From the NCBI GenBank assembly GCA_963830385.1, contig CAWHMD010000006.1:124001-188000 (forward strand): a stretch of DNA of 64,000 bases. Direction: 5' to 3'. Below are positions 45,601 to 53,886 of the stretch, in pieces (within the stretch, counting starts at the first letter, position 1; each line of letters begins with the position of its first letter). The notes beneath the pieces were generated by a model. The model was not told the origin of the DNA. It saw nothing but the letters and a program-made list of their open reading frames with translations, and ran no database searches. The stretch comes from Bog-532 sp963830385. GTDB taxonomy: Bacteria; Actinomycetota; Actinomycetes; Streptosporangiales; Streptosporangiaceae. The translations under genes were made by a program, and so were the position numbers.

Positions 45601-46717
45601 GTGACCCACCGTAGGAGGGGATGCGGATGTCCTCGAACGACGCACCCCGGTACAGGGCCTGGGAGGTGGCCAGGAGCCGGTGCCAGGTGAGGTGGGTGCG
45701 GTCGAGCGCTTCGGCACCCTCGTCGTGGGCGCGCTGGTCAAGGGTGTCGAGCTCGTCGCTGATGCCGTACCCGCCGATGAACAGCTGGGTCTGCGGGAGC
45801 AGCCCGCGTTCCTCGGCGAACAGCAGGAACACCACCCGCATCATCATCGTGACCGCGGCCTGGTACACGTCGTCGCGGCGGGCGGGCAGCGGGTCGGGCT
45901 CGCCATGGCGCCGGGCGTCGAGTGCGGACTCCGACAATGCCCGGACGAGGAGCTCTACGGCACGGCGGACGTTGATGCCGAGGGCTTCGGTGATCTCCTC
46001 GGCGGCGGCGACCGAGTCGCCGAAGAGCGTGGTGAGCAGGTCCTCGGTCCGGTTCCCGGCCAGCCGGGGCAGGCGCAGCAGGTTGATGAAGGCGTCGCGC
46101 ACGACGGGTAGCTCGATCCACCGCTGGGAGTCGGTGATGCCGGAGGCGACCATTGTCTGGGGGCGCGCGCTCACGATCGCCCACCAGCGCCCGTCGGTGA
46201 CGACGCCGACACGGACCCCGGAGGCCCGGAGCAGTTCTTCCATCCGGTCGATGGGGCTGGCGGCCCACCCGTCATCGAGCGGGGCTCGCAGCGACTCGAC
46301 CGGGTCAGTGACCAGGACGAGGGCCCCGGTCACCTCGCCGCGGGTGAGCGCACCGGTCGGGCTGATGGTGACCGAGTAGTCGGGCGCGTGGACCTTCACG
46401 TCGATCGACGGCGGGGCGAGGTAGAAGGTCTTCCAGCCCAGGACCGTGCGGAGCACGATGTCCACCCAGGCGTCTCGCGCCTCCCGGTACCCGGCCAGTG
46501 CGGCGGCGGCCTGGTCGGCAGTCTCCCCAGCCGTGTCCCACAGGTCCCAGGCCTTCTCGAACGCGGGCTTGGCGTCGCGGAGCGCGTCGAGGGCGGCGCG
46601 GTCCGGTATCGGCATTCCGGTGGGCCACGCCTTCTTCAGGGCGGGGACGGACAGAAACGGGCCGTCGGTGTCGAGCAGGCCGAGCCAGTCCCGGTGCAGG
46701 TCGCTGTCGTTCCTCAT
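42677..46717 (-). CDS. drmMI: DrmMI, adenine-specific DNA methylase of class I DISARM (PglX-like)
   Basis: 1,346 residues of N6-adenine MTase architecture: GAHYTPKSLATEVVLHALEP, then IACGSGAFLVAAARYLSGR (SAM-binding motif I), YGADINAMAVEMCKLSLWLV and the catalytic GNPPFLGDRK (NPPF). A DNA-recognition region follows. Known role: marks the host DNA so the rest of the system ignores it. It is PglX-like and could be mistaken for BREX, but no pglZ or brxL is near, while drmA, drmB, drmC and drmD are. It overlaps drmA and drmD by 4 bp. Confidence 0.87.
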   Translation of the reverse strand: MRNDSDLHRDWLGLLDTDGPFLSVPALKKAWPTGMPIPDRAALDALRDAKPAFEKAWDLWDTAGETADQAAAALAGYREARDAWVDIVLRTVLGWKTFYLAPPSIDVKVHAPDYSVTISPTGALTRGEVTGALVLVTDPVESLRAPLDDGWAASPIDRMEELLRASGVRVGVVTDGRWWAIVSARPQTMVASGITDSQRWIELPVVRDAFINLLRLPRLAGNRTEDLLTTLFGDSVAAAEEITEALGINVRRAVELLVRALSESALDARRHGEPDPLPARRDDVYQAAVTMMMRVVFLLFAEERGLLPQTQLFIGGYGISDELDTLDQRAHDEGAEALDRTHLTWHRLLATSQALYRGASFEDIRIPSYGGSLFDPDRFGFLTTRDDHGTLAVVISDRVMLEVLRAAQMAELRGEPARRISFRDIDVEQIGYIYEGLLGYSCTDVDEVIVGFVGKKGEEPEIPLSLLEDFSAKHSKPDALANAIITWAKTDQPAAVAPSKAALAKAIKSSAAVEDADRALRAAVPADPGLRDRLRPFIGAIRRDLRDRPTVFQPGGLVVVETPSRATAGAHYTPKSLATEVVLHALEPLVYSTGPHQEPDQKKWVPADSDRILELKVADIACGSGAFLVAAARYLSGRLVEAWQRQDETGGMTPKELELHAMREVIAKCLYGADINAMAVEMCKLSLWLVSLDPRLPFSFVDDKILHGNSLLGLTDVKQLRYQHIDPASAHTQQTLSAIDVDGVLREAARLRRNLANEVNNADPQRSAHAKRRQWQRFQQLTAELTDVADAIVAEGLRLGGKPGRALHVAYQALEIALGEAYPESGLFANDPDRSKLDAILAAGLTPTVATDYDRWKPLHWVIAVPDVMERGGFDAVIGNPPFLGDRKITGALGTNLRDFLVETVAAGRRGRADLVAFFFLRAFSLLTSKGNLGLIATNTIAQGDTREVGLDQMTDCGFTITCATQSRPWPATSANLEYAAVWGTRDAISPESLRVADGVPVQRISTLLEPAGRIDRQPARLAENLDIGFQGCYIAGMGFILAPEEAQAWLGRDPRNAQILFPFISGEDLNSESNSSTKRWIIDFNDRPEDEAKRYPLPYERVLERVRPERQRTRPDGTYQLRKPLPQRWWQYAEKRPGLRKAIKKLDEALAIAVVSKTVMPTRVPTNQVFSNKVIVFATDSYAEQAVLSSSIHQMWVIKYTATMRTDMSYSPSDVFLTFPRPAPTGRLAEIGRTLDIERRSTMLLRQLGLTKLYNLVNDPDYTDDDIQRTRQIHVEVDTAVMDAYGWSDVELDHGFHTYRQMQRWTVSPAARVEILDRLLEENLRRAAAQGEAPPVEDEDEGDDE

Positions 46718-49700
46718 GCCTGATTCCTAACCGCTGCGGCGTCTTCGGGGGTCAGCGCGAACACGACGGCCGCCGCCGTGACGTGAGGCTTGATGTCGGC
46801 GTAGCGGGCGCTGATCGCATTGATCTCCCGGCGTTCTTCCTCGTCGAGGCTGGCCAGACGTTCGATCATCCCGGCGAGGTCATGCTGGCGCTGGCGCTGC
46901 TGGTCGTCCGGGAACAGCTTCTCTTCCTCGCTGCGGATCTCGCGGTCAAGGCGGTCGCGGGATTCCTGCAGGTTGACGCGGAACGCAGCGAAGATCTCCC
47001 GGGCCCGGGCGATATCGGAGTCACGTCGCTTGTACAGCGTCTCGATCACCCGCTCCTGGTGGCTGCGGGCCTTCTGCCCCATGGCCGTCAGGAGCCGGAT
47101 CCGCAGCGGCGCGCCGTCGGCGTTCCACTGGTCCGCGAGCTGCCGGCGGACTTCCTCGCCCGCGAGGACCAAGTCCTGGGCATCCAAGGCCTGGTCGAGA
47201 ACCTGCTCGACCTTCGCCTCGGCCATGGCGCTGCCGCGGAGCCGGATGCCGGTGAGGAACACTTCCTCGTGCAGCCGAAGGCCGCCCAGGCCGACCAGGA
47301 CGAGGCGGGACACCGCCGCGACGCACGACTGCGGCAGCTCGTTCGCCACGACCGCAGTCACCCGGTGGACCGGGGAGTCCACGTTGAACAGCGCCTCGCG
47401 CAGGATGCGCGCGGAGCGCTGAAGCAGCGCATGCCCGAGGTGGATGTACACGATGTCGTTCCGGTCGGCCGCGTCGTCCCGGTCGGCCGCGATCTCCTCG
47501 TCGAACGTGACCGGGCGTAGGACGCCGGGGTTGAGGCGGGTCTCCAGGCCGCGCAGCGCGAACTGCCACGCGGACCCGAGCGCCGGGACCTCGAAGACTT
47601 CCACCGGATCGTCGCCTTCAAGTGGCTTCAGTGGCGGCTGACTAGTCAGCTCCAGAGCCGTGCTTACGACGCGCTGCGCGTTCGCAGGAGTCAGGTGCAT
47701 CTCAGCCTTGCGATCGCGATAGGTACGCGAGAGCTCGGTCAGGGTACGGTTCAGTTCCTGGCCGCCGGCCAGGACCCGGTTGATGATCACACTGCCGTCG
47801 TCGCGCGCCGCCAGCTTCACCTTCCGGCCGGTGCCGCCTGGGGTGAAGTGATCCTGGATATCGGCGTCGATGACTTCGTTGACCGACCCGAGGTCGGCAG
47901 CCACTTTGCCGATCTTCTGGCGCACCTTGTCCAGTAGGAACGCTGTGTCCTTCGCGAGCGCAGATTCCCGCTCTGCTGGGGCGAGCTGGTAGATCTCCGG
48001 CGTGTGCTTCTGGCCGTAGCGGTCGATACGGCCGATCCGTTGCTCCAACCGGGACGGGTTGAACGGGATGTCGAAGTTGACTAGGCGGTGGCAGTGTTCT
48101 TGCAGGTCGATGCCCTCTCCCGCCGAGTCGGTGGCGACGAGGACCCGGACCTGCTGCTCGTCCGGCGACGCGGTGAACTTCGCCCGGATGTCCTCCCGCT
48201 CCTCCGCAGGGGTCGAGCCCTGGATGACCGCGAGCCTTTCGCCATCTCGGTACCCTCGCTGGCCCAGGACGCGGACAATCCACTCCAGGGTCTCGGCGTA
48301 CTCGGTGAACACCACGACCCGCTCGTTCGTCCACGTCCTCCCGTCAGGCCGGCAGACGGCATCTATGAACGTGAGCAGCGCTTGCAGCCGAGTATCCGGC
48401 TTGTTCTCGTAGCTCAGGCCCCACCCGATCAGAGAGTCGATGTCCTGCTGCGTCGCCGCGATGAGGGGGTCCGAGCGCTTGCTGTGCCGCAGCGCGGTGA
48501 ACTCGGGGTGTGCGGCAGCCCCCTCTTCCTCATCAGATTGCCCGCTGCCGAGGACCTCCTGGTAGTACCGGTCCTCGTCGTCTTCCTCGATGCCCGTGCC
48601 GCCGTCGGAGGCGGTGTAGTGGCCCAGCGTCTGCGCGAACGACCACGGGCTGGACAAGAACCGCTTCTTCATCAGCATGGCCACGATGCCGCCTGACCGG
48701 CCACGCCCGTTGAGCCTGGTGCTCTCGATAAGGATCCGGTCCAGCAGCGCGAACTTCTCGACCTCTTCCTTGGACGGGGTGAAGGCGAGGGTCTTCAGCT
48801 CGCGGGTCTGGAAGTCCTTCGTGCCTCGCAGGTCTGCCTTGAGCCGACGGACCGCGATATCACGCAGTGCGCGCTCGTCCAGGTTCGCGCCCCGCTTGAA
48901 TCGGCGGCCGTCGATCATCTCCATCAGCGCCGTGAACGACTCGGAGTAGCCGTTGTGCGGGGTTGCGGACAGGAATAGCCGGTGCTCGCACTTCTCTGCC
49001 AGCGCCCTGGTGGCCACCGTGCGCTGACTGTCGACGGCGTAGCCGCGGAACCCGATGGCGGCGGCCGGGCTCGCGGGCGCGACGTGGTGCGCCTCGTCCA
49101 CGATGAGCACGTCGAACGCGTACCGGCGCGCGGAGCTCGTGTCCTGCGCGTCGGCGTACACGATGCGCAGTAGCCGCTGCGCACGCAGCGAGGGCAGCCA
49201 CGCCATCGACACGATCACCCGCGGGTAGAGCCGGAACGGATTGGCGTTCGGCCCGTGCGTGCGGAGCACCTTCGCCATCAGCTCGGTGTCGACAATCTCG
49301 AACTCGAGACCGAACTTCTCCCGCATCTCATCCCGCCACTTCAGCCGCAGGCTCGGCGGGCACACGATGATGACTGAGCGGGCGCGGTGCCGCAGAAGCA
49401 GTTCTTCGACGACCAGGCCGGCCTCGATGGTCTTGCCGAGTCCGACGTCGTCGGCGAGCAGCAGGTTCGTCCGCGCGGACTGCAGGGCGCGGCGCAGCGG
49501 CTCAAGCTGGTAGGCCTCCACGTTCGCGCCGCTGCGGAACGGGGCCTGGAACGAGCTCCCGTCCGCCGATGTGACCGCGCCCCACCGGACGGCATCGACG
49601 AAGGCGGCCAGAGTGTTCGGGTCGTCGAACCCATCAAAGCTGATCGTCTCTGGCAGTCCCTGGTCCGGGGCGATCGTCTGGCCCACCTCCAGCTCCCAGA

Positions 49701-49947
49701 CGACGGCGAGCTCCTGGCCGAGCCGGTCCTCTTCCAGCGACTGCAGTCGGACGACATGCGCCAGGCCCGCCTCGGTTTCGTCCGCCGGGCTGCGCGGCAG
49801 GCCCTGTGCCTGGACGTCGGTAACGGCCCAGGTAGCGCCACGGACGTTCACGATCTGGCCTCGGTCCGGCAGCGGCGGAAGATGCACGGAGGGAGATGTC
49901 TCGATCCGCTCGGCAGAACGGCCTTCAACAGTTGTCAACCAGATCAT
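46714..49947 (-). CDS. drmD: DrmD, SNF2-like helicase of class I DISARM
   Basis: 1,077 residues with SNF2 motifs: NLLLADDVGLGKTIEAGLVV (I), VIIVCPPSLRLKW (Ia), VLIVDEAHH (II), LFLSATPHNG (III), VVVFTEYAETLEW (IV) and HRLVNFDIPFNPSRLEQRIG with RIDRYGQ (VI). It marks class I (class II has drmE). First gene of the minus-strand operon, its ATG is 60 bp from the 26-bp palindrome. The ribosome site GGAGGGG touches the ATG, closer than usual, so initiation may be weak. Downstream genes overlap by 4 bp, so translation is coupled through the whole operon. Confidence 0.87.
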   Translation of the reverse strand: MIWLTTVEGRSAERIETSPSVHLPPLPDRGQIVNVRGATWAVTDVQAQGLPRSPADETEAGLAHVVRLQSLEEDRLGQELAVVWELEVGQTIAPDQGLPETISFDGFDDPNTLAAFVDAVRWGAVTSADGSSFQAPFRSGANVEAYQLEPLRRALQSARTNLLLADDVGLGKTIEAGLVVEELLLRHRARSVIIVCPPSLRLKWRDEMREKFGLEFEIVDTELMAKVLRTHGPNANPFRLYPRVIVSMAWLPSLRAQRLLRIVYADAQDTSSARRYAFDVLIVDEAHHVAPASPAAAIGFRGYAVDSQRTVATRALAEKCEHRLFLSATPHNGYSESFTALMEMIDGRRFKRGANLDERALRDIAVRRLKADLRGTKDFQTRELKTLAFTPSKEEVEKFALLDRILIESTRLNGRGRSGGIVAMLMKKRFLSSPWSFAQTLGHYTASDGGTGIEEDDEDRYYQEVLGSGQSDEEEGAAAHPEFTALRHSKRSDPLIAATQQDIDSLIGWGLSYENKPDTRLQALLTFIDAVCRPDGRTWTNERVVVFTEYAETLEWIVRVLGQRGYRDGERLAVIQGSTPAEEREDIRAKFTASPDEQQVRVLVATDSAGEGIDLQEHCHRLVNFDIPFNPSRLEQRIGRIDRYGQKHTPEIYQLAPAERESALAKDTAFLLDKVRQKIGKVAADLGSVNEVIDADIQDHFTPGGTGRKVKLAARDDGSVIINRVLAGGQELNRTLTELSRTYRDRKAEMHLTPANAQRVVSTALELTSQPPLKPLEGDDPVEVFEVPALGSAWQFALRGLETRLNPGVLRPVTFDEEIAADRDDAADRNDIVYIHLGHALLQRSARILREALFNVDSPVHRVTAVVANELPQSCVAAVSRLVLVGLGGLRLHEEVFLTGIRLRGSAMAEAKVEQVLDQALDAQDLVLAGEEVRRQLADQWNADGAPLRIRLLTAMGQKARSHQERVIETLYKRRDSDIARAREIFAAFRVNLQESRDRLDREIRSEEEKLFPDDQQRQRQHDLAGMIERLASLDEEERREINAISARYADIKPHVTAAAVVFALTPEDAAAVRNQA

Positions 49948-50006
49948 CCCCTCCGGCGTCCATCAAGTACCGCGCTCACGCACTTGCACTGACCATCATG
50001 GACCAG

Positions 50007-50032
50007 ACTTGCGATTTGCGCAAATCGCAAGT
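50007..50032. promoter_or_regulatory. Perfect 26-bp palindrome, likely operator of the XRE-ImmA regulator
   Basis: ACTTGCGATTTGC (50007-50019) is followed directly by its exact reverse complement. It lies between the divergent drmD (49947) and XRE-ImmA (50045) starts, overlaps the -35 box and spacer of the regulator's predicted promoter, and its outer part provides a -35-like TTGCGA on each strand. Confidence 0.8.
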
Positions 50033-50037
50033 AGGCT
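50009..50037 (+). promoter_or_regulatory. Predicted promoter giving a leaderless XRE-ImmA transcript
   Basis: TTGCGA (50009-50014), a 17-bp spacer and TAGGCT (50032-50037). The expected start point, 7 bp on, falls at the ATG of 50045, and no ribosome site is seen before that ATG. This fits a leaderless mRNA, common in actinomycetes. Confidence 0.6.
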
Positions 50038-50044
50038 CAGCCCC

Positions 50045-51145
50045 ATGGAAGGCATAGCCGACCGAGTGCTGAATTTGATAGAGGCCTCCGGGCAGAGCCG
50101 CCGTGCCTTCGCCCAGGACATCGGTCTCGATGACTCGAAGCTATCGAAGTCTCTCAGCGGGGCCCGCCGCTTCTCATCCCTTGACCTGGCCCGCATCGCG
50201 GACAAATGCGGCGTCACCATCGAGTGGCTGCTCACCGGGGAGGAGCCAGCGCTGGCCCTGGCCGCACGGACCACCACGGGACAGGCGCATACCGCCCTGG
50301 AGGCCGCGAAGCGGTACGGCGTGATGCGGGAGGACCTTGCGGCGTTCGGCTGGGAGCAGCCGTGGCGGCCCCTGGACATCGAGGTCCTGAGCGGGACGTA
50401 CGTCGAGCAGGGCCGCGAGTTTGCGTCCGCGGCGCTAGCCCGGGTCGCGTCGGCCGGGCTGTCGGTGACCGATGCCGACTTGCCCACCCTGGTCGAGATG
50501 GCATTCGGGGCCGACGTGGCCGTAGTCATGCTCGACGAGGGCTTTGACGGGCTGTCGGCATCATCGGACGATGCGAAACTGATCCTGCTGGGAACATCCG
50601 CCGTGCCGGCACGGCAGCGGTTCACCATGGCGCATGAGCTGGGGCATCTCCTGGCCGGGGACGACCAAGACGTGCACCTGGACAAGGACATCTATGACCG
50701 GGCGCAGGCGAAGGACCCCAGCGAGATGCGGGCGAACAGCTTCGCGTCCGCGTTCCTGATGCCAGAAGACCTGCTGCGGGAAGTGGTGGGGACATCCGGC
50801 CTCGCCGAGGACGGGTTCGCCGTGCTCGCCTGTGACCTGAAGGTCACGCCGTCCGCGCTGGCGATCCGGCTTCAGCAGCTAAGGCTGATCGACGCCGGGA
50901 CGTGCGACCGGTTCCGCAAGCTCACTGCCGCTAAGGCGGCATCAATCACCGGACGCTCGGAAGAGTTCGCGCAGCGGGTCGCGGACGCGAGCGCGGCTCG
51001 GCCGCCTGGCCTGCTCGTGCGGGACGCCTATAAGGCTTACGAGACGGGTGCGACCACGCTCCGTCCCTACGCGAGCCTGCTCGGCGTCGATGTGGACGAG
51101 CTTCGGCGGGCGCTCGAGGTTGACGAGGGGGTGGCGGGCGCCTGA
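50045..51145 (+). CDS. XRE helix-turn-helix regulator fused to ImmA/IrrE metallopeptidase
   Basis: 366 residues. Residues 1-68 form an XRE-type helix-turn-helix (FAQDIGLDDSKLSKSLSGAR then SLDLARIADKCGVTIEWLLT). The C-terminal half is an ImmA/IrrE (M78) zinc peptidase with MAHELGHLLAGD (HELGH at 197-201) and a later Glu in SFASAFLMPED. Such proteins cleave or sense repressors in mobile elements and toxin-antitoxin-like units. It starts at ATG 50045; the longer open frame from 49571 has no support, and this ATG sits at a predicted transcription start. It overlaps the PIN-like gene (TGATG) and is divergent from drmD, so it probably represses itself and the DISARM operon via the 26-bp palindrome. 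Confidence 0.85.
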   Translation: MEGIADRVLNLIEASGQSRRAFAQDIGLDDSKLSKSLSGARRFSSLDLARIADKCGVTIEWLLTGEEPALALAARTTTGQAHTALEAAKRYGVMREDLAAFGWEQPWRPLDIEVLSGTYVEQGREFASAALARVASAGLSVTDADLPTLVEMAFGADVAVVMLDEGFDGLSASSDDAKLILLGTSAVPARQRFTMAHELGHLLAGDDQDVHLDKDIYDRAQAKDPSEMRANSFASAFLMPEDLLREVVGTSGLAEDGFAVLACDLKVTPSALAIRLQQLRLIDAGTCDRFRKLTAAKAASITGRSEEFAQRVADASAARPPGLLVRDAYKAYETGATTLRPYASLLGVDVDELRRALEVDEGVAGA

Positions 51146-51684
51146 TGGCTGACCACCTGTTCCCCGACAACACCGTCTTGTGCAACTTCGCGGCGGTCGA
51201 CCGCTTCGATCTCCTCAAGTCCGTGCTCGGCGGGCGGGGCAGGTGGACAGAAGCCGTCGCGTACGAGGCCAGCAGGTCCGCCGCCAAGTTGCCGCCGTTA
51301 ATGCGGCTCCCATTGGAGGGCTGGCTCGACGAGCCGATTGAGATCACTGACCCGGAAGACGTACGGAAGATCGCGCGGATACGGCGCGCGGTCTTCGATG
51401 GCACGGACGATCAGCCGCTGAAGCACCTCGGTGAGGCGCAGACCTGCTACGTGATCAAGAATTGGCCGTCATTCGCCGGGTCTTGGTGGATCTCCGACGA
51501 CAGGGATGCCATCCGGCACGCGAAGTTTCAGAACATCATCACGCGCGAGACGATCGACATCTTCGGCATGGCCGTCGCCGACGGGGACATCGGCGCCGCT
51601 GAGGCCTGCCGCCTGATGGAGCAGATGGCGGACCGCGATCGCCACCTGCGGCTCCCGAAGTCGGCCGAGGACCTCCGGCGCTAA
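51145..51684 (+). CDS. PIN-like domain protein, partner of the XRE-ImmA regulator
   Basis: 179 residues with the acidic pattern of PIN ribonucleases: FPDNTVLCNFA (Asp near the N-terminus), EAVAYEASRS (Glu) and WWISDDRDAIRHA (two Asp), ending KHLRLPKS-like. The gene overlaps the regulator stop (TGATG). The pair resembles an antitoxin/toxin or regulator/nuclease unit. Cleavage activity is inference from the acids; the family is not named with certainty. Confidence 0.65.
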   Translation: MADHLFPDNTVLCNFAAVDRFDLLKSVLGGRGRWTEAVAYEASRSAAKLPPLMRLPLEGWLDEPIEITDPEDVRKIARIRRAVFDGTDDQPLKHLGEAQTCYVIKNWPSFAGSWWISDDRDAIRHAKFQNIITRETIDIFGMAVADGDIGAAEACRLMEQMADRDRHLRLPKSAEDLRR

Positions 51685-51714
51685 CCGCCGTACGGCCTTC
51701 CCCTCAGCCACCGG

Positions 51715-51935
51715 CTGACCTTCGGCGAAATCCTGGCGGATGAGTACAAGGACACCGCTGCGTTCTGGGCCGCGCCAATGCGTTCTTCACAGCCTCCGGG
51801 ATCATCGTGCAGCGGGCACTAACCTGCAACGGCGCCTGCTACAGATCGTTGACGTAGCGTGATGCCCCGGCCAAGACCAAGATCACGCACAAGCGCACCC
51901 ACCGCTACCGGCCCGCTCTGCGTTGTCTGGCCGCT
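51715..51935 (+). pseudogene. IS481-family transposase, decayed fragment
   Basis: Pieces of the DDE core survive in changing frames: LTFGEILADEYKDTAAFW, then ANAFFTASGIIVQRALTCNG with ACYRS, a stop, and ITHKRTHRYRPAL. The expected catalytic Asp of LTDNG is Cys. The rest of 51685-52197 holds no gene I can support. Confidence 0.65.
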
Positions 51936-52197
51936 GACCTGACCGCCTTTGTCCAAATAGTTCAAGACGATCAAGGCGCAGATTCAGATCGCTTAAATCC
52001 TTCCTGGCGTCTAGGTGGCGTTACGGTGCATGCCCACCGTTCTTTCAGCCCGGAAGACGTCCGGGTACGTCTGTCCGAAGTCCTGGCACGTAGTGATCAC
52101 GTCCCTATCGCCCGCTGCATCCTCCAGGCATGACAATCATTACTTCGCTCAGCTATCTCCAACCGACCATCCTGCTCTGTGGTTGGCAAGGCGACGC

Positions 52198-53826
52198 ATG
52201 ATGTTGACCAAGCTGGCCATCTTCCTAGGCGTCGTAGTCATGTTGGCTGTATTCACCAAGTGGGCGTTCCTGTCTGCACGGCACTTGCCGGACAATCGCG
52301 TCCGTTATCTGCGGATTCGCCTGCACCTGCGGCTGTACCCGGGTAAGGGCTTCGCTCACCTTTTCAGCTTGTGGCTGCGTTGGGGGCGCCTGGCCGCGCT
52401 TCGCCGCTCTGGCCGGATCCGTCCGTCGCTTGCGCTCCTCTATCGCTTTATGGATTCGCGACAGCACTCGGTTTTTCTGGGGCGCGCTCATTATCGGCAT
52501 GGGCTGCGCGTTCCGCTGGAGGAGCATCTGCTGGTGATGGCGCCGCCGCGGACGTATAAGACGGCGTTCCTTGCTGACGTGATCTTGAGGTATCCCGGGC
52601 CGGTCATCGCTACCACGACCAAGGCGGACGTCTATGGGCTGACCACTCGGGTGCGCGCAAGGCTGGGCGGTGTCCACGTTTTCAATCCGCAGGGCATTGG
52701 CGGAGCGCCGTCGACCTGCTGCTGGTCGCCAGTCGAAGGGTGCGAGGACCCGGCCACCGCGATCCGGCGGGCGGATGCGTTCGCGTTCTCCGTCTCTCAC
52801 AAAGGAGTCGAGGACGGGTCGTTCTGGTCCTCGAAAGCGAGCGATTACTTGCGCGGCTACTTCCATGCCGCCGCTTTGGCTGGATACGACCTGCGCGCGG
52901 TCGCTGCGTGGGTCTCTGGTGCGGATCCGGGCGTCGCTGAGGACATCTTGTTCGCCGCGGGGGCTCACGAGTGGGCGGTCACCTTGTCCGAGCTTCGGTC
53001 CGAGGCGCAGAAGACCACGGCCACGGTGCGGATGGTTATGTCCAGGGCGCTGTCGTTCATGGCGGACCCAGACCTGGCCGCATCGGTGTCGCCGACGCCG
53101 GGTACTGGGTTCGATGTGGCCGCGTTCCTGCGCGGGCGGGGCACGCTATACATGATCGCCGAGGCGGTGTCGGGGGAAGCGCCGGTGGCGCCGGTGTTCG
53201 CGGCGATGGCATCGGAGGTCCACTATGTCGCGGCGCAGATGGGGCAGGCCTCCCCCGCTGGGCGGCTGGATCCGCCGCTGCTGATGGGGCTGGACGAGGT
53301 TACGCAAATCTGCCCGGTGCCGCTACCGTCCTGGCTGTCAGATTCTGGCGGCAAGGGCATCCAGGTCTGCGCGGTCGTCCATGGTGAAGCGCAGCTGGCC
53401 GGTCGCTGGGGGGATCACGGCCGACGGGTCGTTCTCGACACCAGCTCGGTGAAGCTCTTTCTCCCCGGCATCACCGACACCACCACGTTGGACGCGGTAG
53501 CCAAGCTGTGCGGGCAGGCGTCATGGAAGATCCGAGGCCAGGACCATGCGACGCGCCACGACGTGGCGACACCTGACATGATCCGGCAGTTGCCTGCTGG
53601 GTTCGCTCAGGTCATTCGCGGGGGCTGCGCGCCGGTCATCGCCCGACTGCCACGCGCCTGGAAGAACCCGGCCTACCGGCGCGCCCGCCTCACCGGCCCG
53701 GTTCCCGGCCAGCTCGTTACCGAGAGCACCGCCTATCCCGTGCCTCAGCAGACCTGGCCTGCCGTACCCAACCGCGTGCCGGATGAGTGGCTTTCCGGCA
53801 GCGGAACTTCCTACCCCTGGAGCTGA
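52198..53826 (+). CDS. TraG/VirD4-type conjugative coupling ATPase
   Basis: 542 residues from ATG 52198 (a longer frame from 52015 is open). A membrane helix at the N-terminus (LAIFLGVVVMLAVFTKWAFL) is followed by the P-loop-like APPRTYKTAFLADVILRY, then ATTTKADVYGLTTRV, the TrwB/VirD4-type WSPVEGC motif, and Walker B LLMGLDEVTQICPVP. The ATPase couples a relaxase-DNA complex to a type IV secretion channel. No relaxase or other tra genes are in the window, so it is either part of a larger integrative element or a leftover. The short charged loop APPRTYKTA replaces the usual GxxxxGK[ST], a common variation in actinomycete TraG-like proteins. Confidence 0.75.
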   Translation: MMLTKLAIFLGVVVMLAVFTKWAFLSARHLPDNRVRYLRIRLHLRLYPGKGFAHLFSLWLRWGRLAALRRSGRIRPSLALLYRFMDSRQHSVFLGRAHYRHGLRVPLEEHLLVMAPPRTYKTAFLADVILRYPGPVIATTTKADVYGLTTRVRARLGGVHVFNPQGIGGAPSTCCWSPVEGCEDPATAIRRADAFAFSVSHKGVEDGSFWSSKASDYLRGYFHAAALAGYDLRAVAAWVSGADPGVAEDILFAAGAHEWAVTLSELRSEAQKTTATVRMVMSRALSFMADPDLAASVSPTPGTGFDVAAFLRGRGTLYMIAEAVSGEAPVAPVFAAMASEVHYVAAQMGQASPAGRLDPPLLMGLDEVTQICPVPLPSWLSDSGGKGIQVCAVVHGEAQLAGRWGDHGRRVVLDTSSVKLFLPGITDTTTLDAVAKLCGQASWKIRGQDHATRHDVATPDMIRQLPAGFAQVIRGGCAPVIARLPRAWKNPAYRRARLTGPVPGQLVTESTAYPVPQQTWPAVPNRVPDEWLSGSGTSYPWS

Positions 53827-53886
53827 CCATGTTCTCGAGTCCGATCACGATCACCGGCCTGACCGCTCGGCTCCCTAGCGAGGTGT

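Noticed and set aside
42677..46717. The PglX-like methylase as evidence for a BREX system
   Set aside because: No pglZ, brxL, brxA/B or brxC-like gene is near, while drmA, drmB, drmC and drmD surround it, so class I DISARM explains it better.
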